A DNA stretch of 64,000 nucleotides from Galaxea fascicularis (taxonomy: Eukaryota > Cnidaria > Anthozoa > Scleractinia > Euphylliidae): positions 13,184,072 to 13,248,071 of the forward strand of contig OX419338.1 of the NCBI GenBank assembly GCA_948470475.1, written 5' to 3'. The notes beneath the pieces are model-generated. The model was not told where the DNA came from. It did no database searches and saw nothing but the letters and a program-made list of their open reading frames with translations. Position numbers and translations under genes: made by a program. Positions 44,009 to 54,416 of the stretch are shown here, piece by piece; the stretch's first letter is position 1, and each line of letters opens with the position of its first letter.

Positions 44009-45068
44009 GTACACTCAACAAAATTACTCAATTCTGATTGGTCGACAGCAGTACAATTAATTCCAAATTGTACTCGGCAGGAGTACCTATTAAGTTTCCA
44101 TGGCAACAGTGCGTGAGAACAGCCAAACGTTGCAAATTTGAATGTTTTGATGGGTGAAACTGGATGAAAAGGCACATAAATCGAAGTTACCATTCTCTGG
44201 AATGATTTGTTAGACTAATTTACTAAAATACGCAATAATTTACAAGTTGTGCGACTTCATGGTTGTTTACCATTTACATGGGAAAACCTGTTCGTCGACG
44301 GTTTGTACAAATGGTAAGCAAAAATCCCCAATGAAAAATTCCGTTCAGGATTGGTGTGTACCATTTGCACAACCCCTTCTAAATAACACGTGGCACGCAT
44401 CAAAATTGGAGTAGGGCTTGGAACTGGTGAAAATCGCAAATGGTAAACACATTTTCCGATCGGAAATTCCGGTTGGAAATTTTGGACTACCTTTGAAGAC
44501 GTTCCGAAAATTTTGGAAATTTTCCGGTCGGGAACACCAAGATAGCCTTACCATCCACATTCTAACCGAAATTTCCGAAATTTTTTGGTAATTGGTAAAC
44601 AACGCATATAATTCGTAGTTTTGCTGAGCGAACTATAAATAAAAAATCGCACGACCCTCTCGAACAATTCGTGATTAATAGATACTCGTGATTTTGAAAG
44701 TTCTCAAATTGCACACCCCTAAAGAGAACTTTCAAAATCACTCGTACCTATTAATCACGAATTGTACTCAAGGTCGTGCGATTTCCTATACATATATGTA
44801 TAGGAAATCGTAATTGTATGAAGTCGCACAACTTGTAAATTATTGCAAATTTTAATAAATTAGTCCAACAAATCATTCCAGAGAATGGTAACTTCAGTTT
44901 ATGTGCCTTTTCGTCCAGTTTCACCAATCAAAACGTTCAAATTTGTAACGTTTGGCGATTCATACGCACTGTTGCCAAGGACCTTAATACGTACTCCTGC
45001 CGAGTACTATTTGGGATTAATTGTACTGCTTTCGACCAATCAGAATTGAGTAATTTTGTTGAGTGTAC
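44009..45068. mobile_element. 1.06 kb inverted-repeat element with a nested hairpin
   Basis: The first 255 bases (start GTACACTCAACAAAATTACT) pair with the last 252 (end AGTAATTTTGTTGAGTGTAC). Inside, 44647-44790 is a second inverted repeat (AATCGCACGACC... against GGTCGTGCGATT) with arms of about 65 bases, and 44786-44807 is a TATA-type palindrome (CCTATACATATATGTATAGG). No transposase is present. A target duplication was not clear. Confidence 0.8.
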
Positions 45069-45115
45069 CCATGACAGGACGGAAATCGCGTGCACTGTAA
45101 GTACCTCCCGTTGTC

Positions 45116-45157
45116 CCATACAAATCCTTAGAAAATTTTTCTAAGGCTTTGTATGGG
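45116..45157. repeat. 42-bp hairpin
   Basis: CCATACAAA.CCTTAGAAAA pairs with TTTTCTAAGG.TTTGTATGG with almost no loop. Its function is unknown. Confidence 0.65.
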
Positions 45158-45310
45158 CTTTTATCTGGAGTGTCTGGTAGCGCTCCAGGTTGCTCCATTA
45201 GTGCTTCCGCAAGGCGTCATAATCTCGCCGCTTTGTGACAGAAATGTCGTTTAACTAAAAGTAATCCAGAACACCAGCAGACCTATGCATGTCTCAATTT
45301 TCCGCCGAGG

Positions 45311-45438
45311 GAATGTTACACATCAATAACACGTCGTCGCTTGTCAAACTTTGTCAATGAACAGGGCGGTGAAGGAATGTTACGCATCAGTAACACTTCA
45401 TCGCTTGTCAAACTTTGTCAATGAACATGACTCCACTC
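45311..45438. repeat. 64-bp tandem duplication
   Basis: GAATGTTAC(A/G)CATCA(A/G)TAACAC begins units at 45311 and 45375; each ends GTCAAACTTTGTCAATGAAC. Confidence 0.75.
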
Positions 45439-45865
45439 ACGTAATCGGCATAGGATGTACTATTATTATACCACTGATGAGGGAACTGATCTAAGAATTC
45501 TGTGGCAGGTCGGATCTGGAACGCGTGGAAAATGCATTTCACACTTAAGAAAATTTACACTTGCAGTATTTCAATTGCGTTTTTTTTTTGGTTAGTCCTT
45601 GCATAAACTTTGTACCCTGTTTCATCTACAATCTTCGTAGTTGTACATTCACTGCGATCAAAGCTTTCCGGTTAATTTTTTATCGTTTTATCCCGTTGAG
45701 ATAAGCCGCCGTCCAATAGAACATTACATCGGTATGGAAACGCGGGCACATACACAGGGAAAGTCATGATCGAGTACCGAAGGCTATCGCCAACAAAAAG
45801 CGCGCGCCTGGCAAAGTAATCATGCCACGACAATCTCGAGAAAATACAATCGAAGAAAACGCAGG

Positions 45866-46909
45866 ATGCGAAATCGAAGGAAGAAACGTAAACGACTGTC
45901 AAGGACAGCCAAGGAAAGGGAGAACAGAGAAATGAGAACTCAAAAGGAAAGACGCATATTCTCGCGCGAAGGAATTGGCGCGAATTTATTATCGCAAATG
46001 GAGAGCATTAGCCGAACAGAAGAAAAAGACCCTGGACATAACCAAGGTAAGTCTCGGTTAGCGTCAAAATAGAATAAAATAGGTATCGGGAAATGAGCAG
46101 TTGGTCACAAAAAAACAGTATGTTTGTACAAAACTTCCCGGGGTTGACATCGACAAAAACTTATCGGGGGAGGGGAGAGTGTGACCCTCAAACTTCTTCT
46201 CCTTCTTATGATGAAATGGCAGGGAATCCCCGTCTGAAATGGCCACATTCTCACATGATTTAGCGGGAATTCATTCATTTTTGTTTGCAGACAGACATGC
46301 AAAGCTTTCGACTGAAAAGGACAGTCATTGCGTTTTAAGCATTTTCCCCTTCCATCTGGCTATGAAGTGTTAATCTTGCCCTTCTAGGGTTAGCACTGGT
46401 CAAAAAATGGCCAGGGAAAGAAATTTCAAGGTCAGGAAAAAGTCAGGGAAATTAAAGTGTTTACACCACTGAGTTTCATACCATGCGTGAAGAAATATTT
46501 CTACATTTTGGATCTTTTTGGTCAGGGAAATTTTTTTATCATGGATAGGTCAATTCCTTGATAGTCAGGGAATTTTTGCAAGTTTTGTTTGTGGCAACCA
46601 TGCCTACCCTCTATGTATCTCTATCAACAGTGCCCTCAGGGCACAGGGTAACTAGCATCTTACACTTCAACCTGTTTTTTTATCAGAGTTAAGTCTAAAA
46701 TGAATACATAGAATACTTTTTTTGGGACACAAGGAGAGGCTTGAAGAAGGCCAATGAGCCACAGTTTATTATATGACAGGGATAAAGTTTGCCATTTAAT
46801 TTATTCAAAATGAAAATTACAATTTTCTTGATTGTGATGGGTTTTAAAAACTACCCTTTTGCACTAATTCACTTGCCAAGTTGTTATGGGACAGTTAAAT
46901 TAGCCAATC

Positions 46910-46942
<33 letters not shown>

Positions 46943-48101
46943 CAACCTTGGTTTCAATCACCATAGCAACATTGTACAGAGTCTTAAATTGGGGCTATCT
47001 TCAAACAGGAGAATTGGTTTCCCTTGAACAATGACAATATTTTAGTGTTGTTCTTTTATTGGAAATTGATTTGAGATTAATTGGTAAAAGGACTTCATGT
47101 CTTCCAATTTGTTTTGTAATCATACTAACGACAAACAAATCGGACTCTCGCTGACTCCCTCATAATTATAATTACAGACTGAATACCAGTCAGTCGTATT
47201 ACCACTTATGACACAATCTAGCTTGTGAATCTTATTAAGCTGACCAGCTTCACTTTTCCTCTGTTTATAAAATAAAATATTGCTTCATTCCAGATTAGAG
47301 ATGGGAATGCAAAATCAGGACCACCCAGTGGCAAATTCACCACTGTTAATTTAATTGATCCATCTGAGCTTCAACCAATCAGTGAAAAGGAATATTAATA
47401 CTGGGACAGGGTTCATATGGCTGGTGCATTTTAAAGTCTTTCACAAGATTAAAGGTTCTTGTGGCAGAAAAACAATGTCTGACGCAAAGCACTAAAGAGA
47501 TGGTAAAGGAGGCACAAATAATGCAGGCTCTCACACACAAAAACATTCCTGCAATAATAGGCATCCAGCTTGAAAGAGAGCCCATATCTCTAGTGATGGA
47601 GTTCAAAGGGGAAGAAAATACATCCATAACAGTCAGTAAACTATTGTATTGCAAGGAATCCAATGGTATATTAGAGAAAGTTAAAAGTTCACTGACAAGC
47701 AAAGACTGGCTGATCATTTGTCATGATATCACAGATGCTCTTGCTCACATTCACTCCAAAGGCTTTCTTCATTGTACATGATCTTAAATCAAACAATGTT
47801 CTTGTTTGTGATAAACATGGCCAGATCATAGACTTTGAAAAGGCCTGTGACAGCTAGTTCATTTCCTCCAGCAAAGAAGTACACTTTTCACTATGGCCAC
47901 ATTGCTCCTGAAGTTTTGAATGGCACCCATTGTAGCAAAGCTAGTGATGTTTATTACCTTGGCCAAATCCTGCATGAAGAAGCTACAAAGCAAGAAATTC
48001 CAGTGTTACTCATCAATGCTCAAAAATGCTTGGACATCAACACCACAAGGAGACCAACAACAACAGGACTTTATGGCATTGCTGGCCTCTTTAATATGTA
48101 G
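45866..48101 (+). pseudogene. Two-exon protein kinase gene with frameshifts
   Basis: Exon 1 (about 45866-46046) encodes a basic coiled-coil-like stretch ending EQKKKTLDITK, followed by GTAAGT. Exon 2 starts at 47294 (TTCCAG before it) with IRDGNAKSGPPSGKFTTVNLIDPSEL. A kinase domain follows: LGQGSYG glycine loop (near 47410), VAEK lysine, KEAQIMQALTHKN, HSKGFLHC...DLKSNNVL catalytic loop, IDFEKA (Glu where DFG has Gly), APEVL, and SDVYYLGQIL, ending at 48101. Frame breaks lie near 45940, 47385, 47780 and 47850, so the gene is a pseudogene or the sequence has homopolymer errors. The family resembles expanded cnidarian Ser/Thr-type kinases; the substrate is unknown. Confidence 0.72.
46047..47293 (+). 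other. Intron of the kinase gene with an old repeat
   Basis: It contains repeated GTCAGGGAAA-type words at 46395-46580, a degenerate interspersed repeat, and otherwise nothing. Confidence 0.5.
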
Positions 48102-49636
48102 TCTTTAGGGGAAGTTAATTGATTGCTAAGAGCACCAAAGGCAATTGAGGAATAAGGGGGGTAGGGGGTTAAATGGAAAAATATTTAATTGAGAATGATT
48201 CAGTGGGCTAGTAAAACAACAAGGGGAGGTTATTGTGCTATTTCACAGTAGTATTTACTTTCGTGTAGATATTCAAGAAGTGTATTGCTGGATGGAGATG
48301 ACAACAAAAGCCACCTGGCTTTCTTTTAATTGAGGACCTTCCTATACACAATAGTTATGACCAGTTTCTATACTTAAGAACACACTATCCTATAACGTAA
48401 CCTTTCCTTCTAGCGATGAAGGCCTCCCCTTGTACATGTAGTTTAGGTTGTAAGAAACTTAGAAAGTCACAATATATTTCTCCGCAATGTTTCTCAGCTT
48501 TTTGGCCATGACAAGTCCAGTGATGTACATGAAGAGCCTAAAGATTGTCCTTAAGTTGTTAGTTCTAGTATAGTATTTTACTGTTTTTAGAAGTATACCA
48601 AGTAAAGTTTAATGTATAGATGAATCGATTAGATGACACAACAATTGTTGTCTTCATTGAATTTATATCTCTGATCAAGGAAAACATATGAAAAGGTTTT
48701 ATCTAAGATAGGCTTCTCCTAATTGTTCTCACGACAATAACATGGTGAAATCAGTCTCTAATCAAAAGCCAAAACTCAAAGGTTTTACCTGGATGCCAGG
48801 TAAACAATTAGAAAATAAATTGCAAAGTGTGTACTAGCATGTTTTTGGTTATCCTGTACCATGAAGGTTTCATAGCTTGGAAAAAAAATTGCTTTCTTGA
48901 ATCAAGTATGAGCAGTGTTTAGTAACTCTATGTCAAATTTTGTGGTATAGTTTTCTTTAATAATAACTAATAATTATTATTGTATTTCCATTGTTAGATT
49001 TAAGCTTTCCATTGTTTGACTTTAGCTACAAACTCTCAGGGCCAATTTCTTGACCAGTTGGAAGTAAAATTAAGTATAACTTGCTTGCATGCATATCTAA
49101 AAGTAAATAAACAAAGTTTAAACTGGATGGGTTGCCTTGAGAACCCATCTGTTCTGGTGTGTTGTTTTCTGGGTTCTTAGAAATAAGTGCAGCATTGCAC
49201 ATCTTCTTTACACTGGTGCCATGATGTATATGTAAACAAAGCTCAAGGTAATTTTGGATATCCTATTGCTGTGTTTGTTGGGCCAAGTTTGATAATGATG
49301 CTCTGAGCCAATGAAGAAGAAAGATTGATTTCTTGATGATGGAACACAATTTAATCATGTCTACTTTTGGCAAAACTTTATAGAAAAGGCAAAGAGCGAA
49401 ATGCCAGTAGAATGTAGATTTCCCTTTAATAGAAGGAATTTCTTTCGTTAATTCTTGAACGGTGTTCCCTGTGAGATCTTGAATGACGTAACTGTAGGCA
49501 AAAATGGTATACTAGATTATTTGAGCCTAAGCCTTTCTGTGGTTGTAATAATTCATTTGGAAAGAAAGGAGTATGAAGAAGAAAATGATTAGGAATAGAG
49601 AAATTGGGAAAAATGCAAGACAACATTTTGTTTCCA
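48102..49636. other. No recognisable gene
   Basis: 3' flank of the kinase gene and AT-rich intergenic sequence. Confidence 0.4.
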
Positions 49637-49745
49637 TTGTTACAATAGCAAATCAGTATTCCTGTTGTGAAGATGTCACATCTTTTATCAGCAGGACTGC
49701 CAAGATGACTCATCTTTTGCCAGTTTCTGTTTGCTATTGTAACAA
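49637..49745. mobile_element. 109-bp inverted-end element, copy 1
   Basis: TTGTTACAATAGCAAA (49637-49652) is the exact reverse complement of TTTGCTATTGTAACAA (49730-49745). The interior is almost identical to that of the copy at 50062-50170. It could be a tiny MITE or a structured RNA gene. Confidence 0.8.
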
Positions 49746-50061
49746 CTCTTGCAGTCCACTGGCAAAGGCCAAAAATTTACTTAGGACTGAAACAAGAAGG
49801 CTGTGGCTCAAGAAACTTCGTATTAGGGCACTGCCAGCTTGAATATAGGTTAGGTTTTGAGTTTAAGCAGAGACTTCTCCCTATCCTTTTTCTAGACTTT
49901 AATATTAAAGATCTGTATTTGCAAGCATTGTCACAACCTAAAGTCTTCTCTTGCAATTACTGGTTGAAAATCCAAGGTTAAAAACACGGGTATGTTCGTT
50001 AACATTTTCTTTCAATTACTAAGTTTCATTGTGGCAACTTCACCTTTGCATAAGCCTCACA
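49746..50061. other. No recognisable gene
   Basis: Spacer between the two inverted-end elements. Confidence 0.4.
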
Positions 50062-50170
50062 TTGTGACAACAGCAAATCAGTATTCCTGTTGTGAAGATG
50101 TCACATCTTTTATCAGCAGGACTGTCAAGATGACTCATCTTTTGCCAGTTTCTGTTTGCTATTGTCACAA
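50062..50170. mobile_element. 109-bp inverted-end element, copy 2
   Basis: TTGTGACAACAGCAAA (50062-50077) pairs with TTTGCTATTGTCACAA (50155-50170) with one mismatch. Relative to copy 1 a T-A pair has become G-C on both arms. Confidence 0.8.
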
Positions 50171-50666
50171 GAAAAAACGATGAGATCTCTCGGTTTACTG
50201 GTAAAGACAACAACAGCAGTAAAAAGAAAAAAGGTTCATTTGTGAAAAAACAGAGAAGGCTATGGCTTGAAAACACCCTTTTGGCATGTTGAATATAAGA
50301 CACTTGTTCCCTTTTTATTGGTTATTTAAAAGTATTAAGGTTTTGTGATTTGCCTAAGCTTTCCTGTGGCACTATATCTATCCTTCATCTCTGAAATATT
50401 TTTAGCTCTACTTATATGAAGTTCATTTCGCATTTCAAACCTATCCTGTGTTTCCGTGTATGTAAGCTATGTTTCAGGTAAAAATAAAAAGATGGGAGGG
50501 TAGCGATAACTCCACTGACTCACTTTTACAAGTTAACATTTCTTACAGTTCCTCGCCTTAAATAAGTCGTTATGAATAGATGAGCCTTAAGTGTGAACGG
50601 GTACTTTCAGAATAATCAAAGGTAGGTACTCATGCGCTAAGTGTGTTTGATACCGCCGGATACTGC
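50171..50666. other. No recognisable gene
   Basis: Nothing supported. Confidence 0.4.
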
Positions 50667-50772
50667 CCATTCTCGTTCCCAGAGCCCACGATCCTTCTGA
50701 CCTGTGGCAGGGATCGAAAAGCCAGCCCCTGCTACAAGCCAGAAGGATCGTGGGCTCTGGGCATGAGAATGG
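50667..50772. mobile_element. Fold-back MITE, 106 bp
   Basis: CCATTCTCG and CCCAGAGCCCACGATCCTTCTG at 50667-50699 pair with CAGAAGGATCGTGGGCTCTGGG and GAGAATGG at 50740-50772 with few mismatches. The loop is about 40 bases. Confidence 0.85.
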
Positions 50773-51193
50773 ATACCAACAAACTAGCACACACTAGCCC
50801 TCAATAAATCAACTGACCGTGAAGACCTGAGGGAAAGCCGTTACCTACAAAAGAACATGGTACCTTCCCGCCAATCGGCGAATATTCAAAATACTGAGTC
50901 ACTTTTGAAAAAAGGTAGACAAAGACGATAGAATTTGCATCAGTTGGAAAACGGTTGCAAGTTATTGCTAAGCGATATTGTTTTGGCGAAATTTGTCCCC
51001 ACCAGACTACTAGTTTTACTGGAAGGGCATGGTGTATATCCTCAATATTTTGAAGAATCTGCGTTTCAGTGGGTCCTGTCGGTGAAAATTAATACCTTTA
51101 ATTTATTATGCTGGTTTGTCTAGTGCCAGATTACCAGGATTATTAGGAGAAACACTTATTTATATTATTTAATAAAGTAAACTTTAAGTTCCT
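50773..51193. other. No recognisable gene
   Basis: 3' flank of the minus-strand gene. Confidence 0.4.
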
Positions 51194-54100
51194 CTAGCTT
51201 CTGTAGTACACTGTAACTTGAAAAATGGTCCCCATAAACTTGCTTCTTGATCCTGCACATACATGTAGGCTATTAACTTCAACTGAGATATTTAATAAAA
51301 GCTTTTCATAATTGACTAAAATGAACTTGCCTGACATTGAACTGACATGTATGTTGTGCCTAGACACAGCTGATTCCTGACCAGCTTTTGTTTTCAAGGT
51401 GATCCAGTCACCATGAAAGGATTCAGGCCCATAACCCTTGAGGGCATCATTTGCCTCTTGAAGAGAGTCCACCTGATAGGCCATGAGACCTATCGATGCA
51501 AGCAATTGCTCTGTGTTTCTCATCTCCATGTAAAGAGCACAGAGCTGGATATTGCTAAGGTCTTCATCAAGCAGACACAACAAGTCATCACAAATCCCAC
51601 TTGACCTATACAAACACAGTTAAATATCAGTTGCTTACCCTATGAAATAATTATATGCTGCTATTGAAATGCTGTGGTTTGGAGTCAGCTATGAAGAGCA
51701 AGCCAATACCAAGGAAGGTGTCTTTAATGTTCACAATATAATTTGGTTTTATCAACTGAGTTGATAATGTGAATTGGCCACCATAAAGAGATTTGAAAGC
51801 TGACATTTCAAGTGTTGGCCCTTTGTCAGAGCTAATTATATAACTAATTGCTTAAAAAATGCACATGCACTGGATAGACAGGATCATCAAACGTATTACA
51901 CCTCTGATATACAAGTACATGTGTATCTTCCAAGGTTTGGCTTGCTTCGCAAACAGTCCAAGCAACTTTCGTCTGGTTCTACATCATGGCAAGTACAGCC
52001 CTAATGACAATTATCTTTAGGTTAAAACAAGTATAACTAACATTCAGTGTCCTGCAAAATTACATAACCCTCAATTCATAATTAACAGTTAGTGGTTCAA
52101 TCTCCAGTCTAGCAAAAATAACATTAATGTGGACATCTTCAAATCAAGAAACAAAAAATGATTTTCAACAAAACATTTGCATCTGTGGAATATTGATTGA
52201 TACATGTACTACAAGTATATTTATTTACTAAATAGTGAACATTTAATTGTTAGAACTGCATTAATTGCTAACAAACATACCCTGATTGCATTGCAAACAA
52301 AACAAAATTCCTTAGAGACTCTCCTGCCACCAAGAAGGAAGTCTTCCTCATCCTTCTTCACCAAGAGCAAAGTCAATGTCTTGTAGTCTACAATAACTTT
52401 GAGAAAGACATTGAACTTAGGTAAAAGAAACATCTACAGGTGCACGGCGATAGCAAATAACCCACATGACTAGAAAAAGAGATGATATAACTTTGCATAA
52501 TTATTTCACATAATTTAGCAAATAAACAGCCTTGAATAGCAGACTTAAGAGGGTCCTATTACCAGAGTAGGCTTCCCATTTTGTTTTACTCACACCCTTC
52601 TATTTTCTTTCTGCTTCTTTAGCCACATCAAAGTTCAGGCCAAATAACTCCAACAAACAGATGATAACAAAAATTGAAATTGAGGGAATCATGACGTTGA
52701 TGGTGTTTGGATACCTGATCTTAATTACCATAGATTTTTAAGATTGTAATTCTCCATTTTCTTGTCAGTTTTAGTGGCACTTGGGAAGATATATCAAACA
52801 CTCAATTTTTGCCCACACTTCCAAACACCTTGAAATAGCTCAAAGTTCATCAAAAATACTCAGCTGTCTCTTTTCGGTTTTTGGAAATGGGGTCAAACAC
52901 AGTCTTTCAAGTTAAATATACAAAATTTTGCTAGGCTTAGTTCGGTTTCTCAGAAACAGAAGGTAAAAACAGACAATTTTACAGGAAGATTGTGACCCAC
53001 TCACTTGTTTTCATTTTGACTAGTACAACAAAAACAATATTAATAGCAGTAGATAACTCACCTGTTCTCCTTACAATTGGCTATAACCAAAGGGAACACA
53101 GACTTTGCACTTTGATTGGAGGACACAGGACACACCCTAGGGACAACACCAATCAGCACTTGATCTCAACCTGAATATGATTTATTTAAAAAAAAGATTT
53201 TAGTACAAATATGCTAGGCAAATTATCATAAACCCCAGTAATTCTAATTTGCAATAATGTGTCATGTTATTTAAATTATAAAACACACCTAAAATTCACC
53301 ATCTGAATTCACTTTTCACACATAAACTAGTTATGATGTTACAAAAACAAAACTATATTTAGACTGTCTCTGAAATTAATTAAGCTTTGTTGTAAAGGAG
53401 TCACAGTCTTAAACTATTTGTTCATGTCTGCACAAGTGAATAATCTGTTGTTATTGGCATGATTCCTTACCCCAAAAGGGTCTTCCATCAATTTTCAGCA
53501 TTAACTTAATCACAGGAGAAGACAACTGATGCAGTCTTTGCTCCCTAGCAATCAATTCCACGACAGGAGCCAATTGTACGGTATACCACGGAATAGGTAG
53601 AGAGACCTTTTGAATTTTCATTAATCCTCTGCACACTCCGAACACCATCTTCTTCACCGCCTTAATCTCATTTGTATTTAACAGGAGTATCAGATCGAGG
53701 GTTTTCTGAAAGATACAATAAGCTTTATCCTAGCTACATGTACGGTAGCTAAGTTGTTATGAAAAAGCCTAGAACAGCAATAGTCCATAATTAAAATAGC
53801 AATAATCTATCAAAATGACAATGAAGTTGAAGTGCAAGAACAAAACAAAAAGAAGAAAAGTCAGTTCAATCTTTCCGCGAACTTAATGAAGTCATTTCGA
53901 TGCGATGGTTAGCTTCGTTCCAACCAAAAGTAACCGCGCCAAAAGCGTGAAAGTGACTAGCCGCAACGCGTAACGCAACACGTAACGCAACACCCAAACT
54001 TGTTTAGATCAAAAATCCGGGAAAATAAGCTTAAATTGACATACTAAAAATGAATAAAAAATTTACTAACCCCCGTTCTTCTAAGCTGAGTGATATTGAT

Positions 54101-54412
54101 CACAGCTTGCCATGTATGGCCGGAGATTCGTCCACGCGTTTTAAAAAACAGAAGAACGCAATCTGGAACTCGTAAACTTCCAACGTAATGGGCGTACGTT
54201 TCCTCTCCAGCAAGATCTTGTAAAGTTCTCTTCACCCCTTTCTTCGACGCCACGTCCTCCATTACATCATTGATCAGGCCTGTAGCATCATTGTCACCAA
54301 AAGCGCACAAGTATGACACAAGGCTTTGATTTCGCTGATTAGCTGCTATCCCCTTTTTTTTATCAGCAGCTCCTTTTCCGGGGTGTCGATTTCTGAATTT
54401 TGGCAAATCTCC
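51194..54412 (-). pseudogene. Unknown multi-exon gene, 3' part (exons left of piggyBac)
   Basis: Exons inferred from open frames and splice sites: about 54412-54071 (SLVSYLCAFGDNDATGLIND, FFKTRGRISGHTWQAVINI); 53705-53471 (TCAG acceptor; IPWYTVQLAPVVELI, KLMLKIDGRPFWG); 53164-53062 (LIGVVPRVCPVSSNQ, KSVFPLVIANCKEN); about 52725-52585 (RYPNTINVMIPS, GLNFDVAKEAERK); about 52413-52277 (DYKTLTLLLVKKDEEDFLLG, CFVCNAI); and 51600-51194 with the stop (SGICDDLLCLLDEDLSN, MEMRNTEQLLASIG). Phases agree for the first three. I do not recognise the family. A one-base frame conflict near 54370 just after the piggyBac site, and the insertion itself, suggest it is broken; sequence error is possible. Confidence 0.55.
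51735..51835 (-). mobile_element. Old PLE terminus with decayed hammerhead
   Basis: Contains TTATCAACTGAGTTGATAA and a mutated core on the minus strand: CTGACAA (51829-51823) and GAAATGTC (51809-51802). Two core changes should abolish activity. It lies in an intron or the exon gap of the unknown gene. Confidence 0.7.
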
Positions 54413-54416
54413 TTAA

